64,000 nucleotides of DNA, from assembly GCF_002929805.1 (NCBI RefSeq), contig NZ_PJJM01000088.1:1-64000 (forward strand), in the 5' to 3' direction. Positions 9,786 to 15,753 of the stretch are shown one piece after another (within the stretch, counting starts at the first letter, position 1; the number at the start of each line of letters is the position of its first letter). The translations under genes were made by a program, and so were the position numbers. The notes below the pieces were generated by a model. It had not been told where the DNA came from. It worked only from the letters and a program-made list of their open reading frames with translations, and ran no database searches. This DNA is from Cryobacterium sp. Y50. GTDB lineage: Bacteria; Actinomycetota; Actinomycetes; Actinomycetales; Microbacteriaceae.

Positions 9786-9814
9786 CACATTGTGAGTGAG
9801 TCACTCACAATGTG
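9786..9814. promoter_or_regulatory. 29-bp palindromic operator between ABC operon and iclR
   Basis: The left half CACATTGTGAGTGA (9786-9799) and right half TCACTCACAATGTG (9801-9814) are perfect reverse complements around one central base at 9800. Each arm also contains the inner inverted unit CTCACA/TGTGAG. It lies 36 bases upstream of the ATPase ATG and 99 bases upstream of the IclR GTG. That is an ideal place for the divergent IclR protein to bind. Confidence 0.75.
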
Positions 9815-9913
9815 GTTACATGAACCCTAGTGGCGTTATGTGCCCGACCGCAATGGATAATGGCGCTGTGACAAACGGATGCTTCGCTCGCCCCGCGCAG
9901 ACAAGGACACCTC

Positions 9914-10663
9914 GTGACAGAAACAGCTGGTAATCGCATTCTGGTGCTGGGCAAGATTCGCCAGATCATGGATTGCTTCACCGTGGAGGAACCCACCCTG
10001 TCGCTCACCGCGATTCGCAAGCGCGCCGGACTACCCGAAAGCACCACGCAGCGTCTCGTGCAGAACCTGGTGTCGGAAGGATTTCTCGACCGTGACGGCA
10101 GCGGATACCGCATCGGACTGGCCGTGGCCCGCTGGGCCATCAATGCTACTCACGGCCTCGACGTGATTCAAGCCTCCCGCCCGGTTCTGCAAACCCTCCG
10201 CGAGCAGACGCAGGAGTCGTCGGTGCTCTACGTGCGATGGCGGCAGTACCGAACCGTGGTGGCCACGGCCCGCTCGCCGCGCGCCATCTCGCGCGTGCTC
10301 GAGGTGGGCACAGTCATGCCGCTGCACCTGGGCTCGGCCGGCAAGGTGTTTCTCGCTTTCGACGAGTTCGCTCGGCAGGAGCTGCTAACCGTTGCGCCGG
10401 AGGAGGCACTGCCCGCCCAGCTGCTGGATCAGATTCGCAACCAGGGCTGGGCGTCATCGTTTGAGGAGCGCGAGCCCGAAGTTGCCTCGGTGAGCTCCCC
10501 CGTATTCGACCACCATGGCAACGTGGTGGCTGTGGTGGGCATCGTGGCCCCGTTCTCTAGGCTCAACGAGGCGACCGCGATTCCAGGGTATACGGAGCCG
10601 GTCGTGGACGCCGCGGCGCTGATCTCGGAGGCGCTCGGGTTTGAGAGACTAGAACAATCATGA
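9914..10663 (+). CDS. IclR-family transcriptional regulator
   Basis: The 249-residue product has an N-terminal winged helix (LSLTAIRKRAGLPESTTQRLVQNLVSEGFLDRDG, residues about 28-62) and an IclR effector domain (LREQTQESSVLYVRW, MPLHLGSAGKVFLAF, VSSPVFDHHGNVVAVVGIV). The start is GTG 9914, with AAGGA upstream. It is divergent from the importer operon and most likely controls it through the palindrome at 9786-9814, with the imported acid or its CoA derivative as effector. Its stop overlaps the yccF start (ATGA). Confidence 0.9.
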   Translation: MTETAGNRILVLGKIRQIMDCFTVEEPTLSLTAIRKRAGLPESTTQRLVQNLVSEGFLDRDGSGYRIGLAVARWAINATHGLDVIQASRPVLQTLREQTQESSVLYVRWRQYRTVVATARSPRAISRVLEVGTVMPLHLGSAGKVFLAFDEFARQELLTVAPEEALPAQLLDQIRNQGWASSFEEREPEVASVSSPVFDHHGNVVAVVGIVAPFSRLNEATAIPGYTEPVVDAAALISEALGFERLEQS

Positions 10664-11034
10664 AAACCCTCCTCAACATCATCTGGCTCGTATTCTCGGG
10701 CTTCTGGCTGTTCCTCGGCTACATGTTCGCCGCGCTCATCATGTGCGTACTCATCGTCACGATCCCTTGGGGAATCGCAGCAGCACGCATCGGCGTCTAC
10801 GCGCTCTGGCCGTTCGGCAAAACCGTGATTGAGACACCGAACGCCGGCATTGCGTCGTTGCTCGGCAACGTCGTCTGGGTCGTTCTGGCCGGCTGGTGGA
10901 TCGCCCTCGAGCACCTGCTCTCGGGCATCGCGCTTTGCATCACCATCATCGGCATCCCCTTCGGAATCGCCAACTTCAAACTGATCCCGGTCGCGCTCAT
11001 GCCGCTCGGCAAGCAGATCGTCGACACGCCCTAA
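10660..11034 (+). CDS. YccF-domain inner-membrane protein
   Basis: The 124-residue membrane protein consists of two repeats of the YccF (DUF307) domain, each containing a hydrophobic hairpin and the IPWGIA / GIPFGIANFKLIPVALMPLGK type motif. YccF proteins are widespread; their function is not established. The ATG overlaps the iclR stop, so it is co-translated with the regulator, which may be positional rather than functional. A 30-base remnant of a second copy lies at 4427. Confidence 0.85.
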   Translation: MKTLLNIIWLVFSGFWLFLGYMFAALIMCVLIVTIPWGIAAARIGVYALWPFGKTVIETPNAGIASLLGNVVWVVLAGWWIALEHLLSGIALCITIIGIPFGIANFKLIPVALMPLGKQIVDTP

Positions 11035-11046
11035 CGCTTGTAGGGG

Positions 11047-11502
11047 TCAGACAGTCGGCGCTGAAGCGCTGCGCGCGTGCGCGCGTTCCGCCATCCGCTT
11101 TGCGCGTGCACGTCGAAACAGAACGAGAAAGAGCGCGAGCGCCACGGCACCAACGCCGCTGGCGACCCACATGTACCAGGTCTGCCCGGCCATGGCGAAG
11201 AGCACTGCGCCAACCGTGACCACGAAAGCGAGAAAAGCTAGGGTGAGATAGCGGTCGTCGGCCCTCGCAAACGGATTCCGCACCTCAAGTGGCGGCTCAG
11301 TCACCGGCTCCCAGACCACGATGAAGAACGTGGCGACGGGCCCGAGAAACAGAGAAAGCACGAACCAGGTCCAGCGGGAACGGTTTTTCTGTTCGGCCAG
11401 GCCCGCATTGACGAGGGCCAGCACGAACCAGCCGCCGCCGTTGAGCCACCAGCTGTTCTGTTGGGGAGCCTGGTTGACTATCTCGCTCATGAAGTTGTGC
11501 AT
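11047..11502 (-). CDS. Hypothetical four-helix membrane protein
   Basis: The 151-residue protein is not recognised. It has about four hydrophobic segments (GGWFVLALVNAGLAE; WTWFVLSLFLGPVATFFIVVW; YLTLAFLAFVVTVGAVLF; MWVASGVGAVALALFLVLF) and a basic C-terminal tail (RRARAKRMAERAHARS). GGGAG lies about ten bases before ATG 11502. It is convergent with yccF, with 12 bases between the stops. No function can be assigned. Confidence 0.6.
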   Translation of the reverse strand: MHNFMSEIVNQAPQQNSWWLNGGGWFVLALVNAGLAEQKNRSRWTWFVLSLFLGPVATFFIVVWEPVTEPPLEVRNPFARADDRYLTLAFLAFVVTVGAVLFAMAGQTWYMWVASGVGAVALALFLVLFRRARAKRMAERAHARSASAPTV

Positions 11503-11519
11503 GCGTCATGCTCCCACGA

Positions 11520-11669
11520 ATGGCGCGTGCAGGTACTCGTGAAGCAGCCGACCTGCGCTATCTCACCGTCCTGCGCACTGAACGCCTCGGCCAGCTCGTG
11601 GGCCATGTCAGCCGCAAGGAACTCGACGGCATCGATGATGCCCTACGTATCGCCCCGCAACTGGACTGA
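11520..11669 (+). pseudogene. C-terminal remnant of a MazF/PemK-like toxin gene
   Basis: A short frame encodes DLRYLTVLRTERLGQL followed by VGHVSRKELDGIDDALRIA and LD-stop. This resembles the C-terminus of MazF toxins (conserved pattern vRtv...RLg..vG.ls..el..id.AL...L.L). The N-terminal two thirds, including the beta-barrel with the catalytic Arg, is missing. There is no cognate antitoxin next to it. Identification is by pattern only. Confidence 0.45.
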
Positions 11670-11738
11670 TGATTCAGCCGCACACGACTCGTTCCGTGCG
11701 CAACCCGGTAAGTGACGTGCGTGACGCACTGCCGCTCG

Positions 11739-11819
11739 ACCGAGCGGATGCTGCAGACCTTGATTCACGCCGGCCGCGTAGCCGTCTCCCGAGACCAGTG
11801 AGTCGCAGGTCACTGTCAT
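11739..11819 (-). pseudogene. N-terminal remnant of a RibD/DHFR-like reductase gene
   Basis: After GGGGAG and an ATG at 11819 the minus strand encodes MTVTCDSLVSGDGYAAGVNQ then GLQHPLG. This is the start typical of the small dihydrofolate-reductase-like (RibD C-terminal) proteins of Actinobacteria (MtVTaD.SvSlDGyvAGpnQsl.hPLG). The similarity stops after HPLG, leaving about 27 of the usual 180-200 codons. The ribosome site is still intact. Confidence 0.55.
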
Positions 11820-11890
11820 GTCGATCTCCCCTGTCTCCGCCGCCACTGTGATTTGACACCCAGATCTGGCGCACGGCAAGTGGTGACCAT

Positions 11891-12301
11891 TTACCGCGGT
11901 GTTCGCAACCGAATCGCACCCTTCGCGGTCGACGGATCGACCACGATTCCGCCCTGCGTGATCTGCAATTCGCCGCGGGCGACCATGCGGCGTGCAGCTC
12001 GGCGGGCCGGCTCCATCAGGTCGCGCCATTTTTCGCCGCCGATGGCTCGCGCCGCGTCAGACGGGCAGAAAGTGGAATCGTGCGCCCGGGCCTGGAGCAG
12101 TGTCACGATCGTCGCTTCGAGTTGCTGGTCTGTCGCGTTGACTCCGTGTGACCGGCACGCCGCCGAGCAATACTTCACCGAATCCCAGTTGTTGGCCCAC
12201 TTCGCGCGCCACTCGATGCGACGCCCACACGAGGCGCACGTCTTATCCGCTCGGGCAACTGCGGGGTCAGCATCGGAGGGCTTTGGTTGACGGTGCGCCA
12301 T
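11891..12301 (-). CDS. DUF2256/DUF3253 fusion protein
   Basis: The 136-residue protein fuses two small domains. Residues about 18-50 form a DUF2256 zinc-ribbon-like segment (KTCASCGRRIEWRAKW, then VKYCSAACR; Cys pairs 4 and 3 apart). Residues about 58-130 form a DUF3253 domain (ATIVTLLQARAHDSTFCPSDAARAIGG, RRMVARGELQITQGG). AGAGGG precedes ATG 12301. The function is unknown; the fold of DUF3253 suggests a winged helix. A truncated duplicate lies at 4493-4721. Confidence 0.85.
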   Translation of the reverse strand: MAHRQPKPSDADPAVARADKTCASCGRRIEWRAKWANNWDSVKYCSAACRSHGVNATDQQLEATIVTLLQARAHDSTFCPSDAARAIGGEKWRDLMEPARRAARRMVARGELQITQGGIVVDPSTAKGAIRLRTPR

Positions 12302-12502
12302 GCCCTCTATCTTGCCGCGCGACCGGAGATAGTTGACACAAATTTCCGCATAAATGCTTCTCTCCGCTGCGCGCAACTATTTACCGGCAACCGGAGCAAG
12401 CGATCCCCGCATCGTGGTCTCGGTAAACGGACACGACGTCGTGGTCGATCTCAAGGCCGTCGCCTAATCCGCAAGAATTCCACGGCCAACAATGCTTTCC
12501 GC

Positions 12503-12664
12503 TCAGCGCGAGGGTGGCGCCTGACCTGCGAGCGGGAGAACCTCCGGCCGTGGTTTCTGCTTTTCGTTCCAAAGGTCGTAGGCAGTCTGCATTCCCCGCC
12601 AGAGTTCCGCGCTCGTCCCCAGAAGCAAGCCCAGCCGCACTGCCATGTCCGCGGCCGGTGATTT
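12503..12664 (-). pseudogene. HigA/VapI-like antitoxin C-terminal remnant
   Basis: The minus strand encodes SPAADMAVRLGLLLGTSAE then LWRGMQTAYDLWNEKQ. This is the fourth and fifth helix pattern of HigA-type Xre antitoxins (ADMAlRLgralGtSaelWl.lQ.aYDL). The preceding helix-turn-helix is not found in frame. No HigB toxin is seen nearby. About 90 bases separate this piece from the helicase fragment upstream. Confidence 0.5.
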
Positions 12665-12749
12665 CGGGCAGAAAAAAGCGGATGTCGACGGCGGCACTGT
12701 GGGGCACAATGACGCGGTCGTGGCCTCCCGAGCGAGACAGTAAAGCCGT

Positions 12750-13085
12750 TCAGTCAAGGCTCGCTCGGTGGGCCGCCGCATCGAACCCCGCGGTGCGCTG
12801 CCTGAGTTTGAGCGACTTTAGGGACGCTGCGAAGGCTCGTTCAAACGCGGCAGCGTCCTTCGAGCGGATACCGTAGAGCCGACTCACCCACTCACCCACC
12901 TCGATCCGGATATGACTCCAGAACAGGCCGCGGGTGACGACGACAGCCTCAACATCCGCAATCGCGGTCACGATAGCGACGCCACCCAGGGTGACCGTGA
13001 CGGAGTCACCGTGAAGTGCGAGTTTCCAGTCGCCTGCGCTGGTGAGGGCCTTGCCCCAGGCGGATGGCTGCCAAGTCGGCGGCAT
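12750..13085 (-). pseudogene. Stand-alone N-terminal domain of the helicase-IV-like protein (fragment)
   Basis: The 111-residue frame matches the first 110 residues of the full helicase at 15754-18540 along its whole length. Shared stretches include PSAWGKALT, AGDW, LALH, TRGLFWS, GIRSKDAAAF and FDAAA. It ends in a stop where the full protein continues into its helicase core. The start is ATG 13085. It could be a truncated duplicate or a retained free N-terminal domain. The decayed genes on both sides favour decay, but the reading frame itself is clean. Confidence 0.65.
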
Positions 13086-13181
13086 GCTGGTTGTCCTCTC
13101 GCTAGCTCGGCAAGTTCGATCCGGTTGCAGGACCCACGGCTGAATGGCCGTGTATTCCAACAATTGTCCTGAGTGCGCGAG

Positions 13182-13255
13182 GCGGGCTTCAGCCCGCACT
13201 CCGCACTCTAGTCAACACGTAGCCCGCCCACGGCCCTCAGACAGGGCTATTTTAT
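13182..13255 (+). terminator. Two hairpins, the second terminator-like
   Basis: GCGGGC-TTCA-GCCCGC forms a perfect hairpin at 13182-13197. A second hairpin, GCCCT-cagac-AGGGC at 13233-13247, is followed by TATTTTAT, as in a rho-independent terminator reading rightwards. A similar GCCCT-cggac-GGGGC-GTTTTT lies at about 18709-18730, upstream of the full helicase gene. No plus-strand gene clearly ends here. Confidence 0.35.
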
Positions 13256-13357
13256 GGAGGTTCTGGCAAATCAGAGCGCCATGGCCTTGATCGCCGCCGG
13301 CCGGCCCGCAGGCCGCTCATCGCGGAACGGCGCTGGCGCTCACGTGGCAGAGTGGAC

Positions 13358-13410
13358 TACTTGGTCACCGCATTTTTCCGGGTGAAGCCGCTGGCGCGGC
13401 TCTGATTCCA
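13358..13410 (-). pseudogene. BRCT-coding remnant
   Basis: About 53 bases match the BRCT-coding region at 15341-15395. The minus strand reads RASGFTRKNAVTK-stop, compared with LLARGFAPKSAVTKK in the longer remnant. It is part of the graveyard between 11.5 and 13.4 kb. The rest of 13256-13576 shows no gene. Confidence 0.5.
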
Positions 13411-13576
13411 TTGTCGTTCCGCCCAGCCCTCCCCGAGATAGTCCTCAATGAACAGGCCTGGGCGAGGAGATACATTTCGATCATCTTCCAGGTTCTCTTT
13501 TGAATTCAATGAGTAGTATTCCGCTCATTATCCGTCTCAATGTGTAGAATACTGGTCATACAGAGGGTTGACTATC

Positions 13577-13909
13577 ATGGCTGAAAAACGAATGACACCG
13601 ATTCCTGTTCGGCGAGCCATCCGCGAACTCGGAAACGACACTCAAACCTGGCGCAAGCTTTTGGGATTGACTATGGAGCAAGTCGCAGACCGCGCCGACA
13701 TAAGCCGCAGTACCCTCGCAAAATTGGAGTCCGGTAACGGCGGCGTCCGCCTCGAGACCGCGCTGCGCGTCTTCCGAGCCCTCGGAATTATGGACACGGT
13801 CGTCAACAGTGCCGACCCGTACCGCAGCGATGTGGGCCGGCTCCGATCCGAAGAGATTCTGCCGCAGCGCGTGCGTCAGAGCACGCCGAAGCGCGTGTCG
13901 GATGCCTGA
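13577..13909 (+). CDS. HipB-like Xre-family antitoxin
   Basis: The 110-residue Xre-type DNA-binding protein has its helix-turn-helix at residues about 25-65 (WRKLLGLTMEQVADRADISRSTLAKLESGNGGVRLETALRVFRALGI). AGAGGG lies nine bases before ATG 13577. The gene overlaps hipA by eight bases, the standard hipBA arrangement, so it should encode the antitoxin and autorepressor. The AT-rich stretch at 13500-13565 with repeated AATGAGTAG/AATGTGTAG-like units (about 13507 and 13538) may be its operator. Confidence 0.85.
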   Translation: MAEKRMTPIPVRRAIRELGNDTQTWRKLLGLTMEQVADRADISRSTLAKLESGNGGVRLETALRVFRALGIMDTVVNSADPYRSDVGRLRSEEILPQRVRQSTPKRVSDA

Positions 13910-15127
13910 CGCCGAAGTCTGGGTGCAGCTGGGCGGCATAGATGTGCGCGCCGGAACCGTCTACTCACACCGTCGGCGTGGCTCCGTGAGCGCTACGTTT
14001 ACGTACGCGCCTGAGTATCTGGCGCGGCCAGCCTCCTACGCTCTCGACCCAGCCCTTCCACTGTCGTCTGGCGCGTTCAATACAGCAGATGGGCATCACC
14101 TGTTCGGCGCGTTCACCGACTGCGCCCCTGACCGGTGGGGGCGCAGACTCCTCGAACGGTCTGAACGCCGTCGAGCTTCCCGAATTGGTGTTACCGAGCG
14201 CAGCTCTGGCGAACTTGACTTCACCCTCGGAGTCAGGGATGACCTACGCCAAGGAGCCATTCGGTTTCGCACGCCTGGCTCCGATGAATGGCAGGCCGAA
14301 GCGGCCGGAAGTGTGCCGCACCTCGTTGACCTGTCGCGGCTCCTTCGTGCCGTCGAATCGGTGGAGAGCGAAAACCCTGATGACGACGCCCTGCGCTTGC
14401 TGCTGGGAGCCGGAAGCTCGATCGGAGGTGCACGCCCGAAGGCGGCCGTGGTAAACGGCCAGGGTGATCTATTGATGGCAAAATTCCCGCGTGTGAGCAG
14501 TGACGAATGGGATGTCATGGCTTGGGAGCACCTATCCCTCACCCTCGCCTCCCGCGCCGGCATCAGCACTCCCCGCAACGAGTTGATGTCCGTGGCCGGT
14601 CGAAATGTCCTTCTCCTCAATCGGTTCGATCGGCAGGGCTCGCGCCGAATCGGGTACGCGAGTGCCATGACCATGCTCGAAGCGGTCGACGGTGAGCGGC
14701 GCAGCTATCTGGAAATCGCCGAGATCATCGAGCAGACATCGCCGTCGGCCACGAATGAGCTCAATGAGCTCTGGCGGCGAATTGCATTTTCCGTCCTTAT
14801 TTCCAATACCGACGACCATCTCCGTAATCATGGTTTTCTGCGCTCAGACTCCGAAGGCAGTTGGAATCTGTCGCCAGTTTTTGACCTCAATCCCAATCCG
14901 GCACCGGGACCCAAAACTTGTCGACAGCCATCGACTTCGACACCTACGCCGCCAACACCGACACACTTCTTGAAGTGGCTCCCTATTTTCGTGTGCGCAG
15001 CCCCAAGACCGTGCTCGCAGAAATAGCCCATGCGGTCTCGGGATGGGTAGCCGAAGCACGCCGTCTGGGCATCACCGAGGGCGAGATTGACCTGATGTCC
15101 GGAGCTTTTGCACCGGGAAGCCGATAG
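13902..15127 (+). pseudogene. HipA-family Ser/Thr kinase toxin, frameshifted near the C-terminus
   Basis: The frame from ATG 13902 holds the HipA N-terminal subdomain, the ATP-site lysine (LLMAKFPRV), LLLNRFDR, the catalytic loop SNTDDHLRNHGF and the metal site SPVFDLNPNP. It then runs into unrelated residues and stops at 15026 (374 residues). The expected end, STAIDFDTYAANTDTLLEV through the stop at 15127, is found in another frame from about 14918. Adding one base in the AAAA run at 14913-14916 joins them as GPKN-LSTAID. All catalytic motifs precede the break, so a truncated kinase could still be made. Either real decay or a homopolymer sequencing error is possible. Confidence 0.8.
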
Positions 15128-15197
15128 GGCAGAGCGATTGCCCCAGCCGTCAGCAGATTCCCGTCGCCACCAAGCGGAGCGGCACCGATGGGCATCC

Positions 15198-15652
15198 TCA
15201 CTCCGGAGAACAGAGCAGAGGAAACGCACCCGCCAGCCCGATGAGGGCCGCCTCCCCCACGATTGGAATGCCGTAGTCGCGGGCCTTGCGCGCCTTGCCC
15301 GAGAGGGAGTGCGGGTCGGCGGCCACGAGCAGTATGACCTTCTTGGTCACCGCACTCTTCGGGGCGAAGCCGCGGGCCAGCAGCTCCGATTCCCAGTCGC
15401 TGCGGGGTCGGTTCATCTCACCAGGCCGAGCTCCTCGGCCAGCTGTACAAGCGCCTGCGCTTCGTGCGCGGAGAGCTGCCGGTCGAGCAGGCAGCGGTCG
15501 AGCAGGACCAGGTAGTTCTGGTGTTCGGCCGGCCCGGTGATTTCGGGCAGGCGAAGGCTGATACGTTCCAGAAAAGCGGATGCCCTCTGCTCGGTCGCGA
15601 AATCCGGCCGCGCGTACCACGGGCGCTCCAAAAACAAGATCGTGGTCCACAC
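15198..15652 (-). pseudogene. Remnants of an exonuclease/BRCT protein in two overlapping frames
   Basis: Two short frames overlap by ATGA at 15413-15416. The upstream one (15413-15652, 79 residues) has SLRLPEITGPAEHQNYLVLL and DRQLSAHEAQALVQLAEELG, resembling the linker region of actinobacterial DnaQ-like exonucleases. The downstream one (15198-15416, 72 residues) is the end of a BRCT domain (GFAPKSAVTKKVILLVAADP, SGKARKARDYGIPIVGEAAL). The exonuclease domain and the start of the BRCT are missing. It is probably a decayed single gene. A further BRCT piece lies at 13358. Confidence 0.55.
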
Positions 15653-15753
15653 GCGACTCTGCCTACGCGACCCAACAATCCCGTTGATCGAGCCTGCCGA
15701 GATCTCGATACGCCCACGGGATTTTGTCTGCGGGCAATTCTCTGGCAGCGGCG

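Noticed and set aside
11461-11715. 84-codon plus-strand frame
   Set aside because: It is in a different frame from the MazF-like piece, has no motif, and its first half is antisense to the membrane-protein gene.
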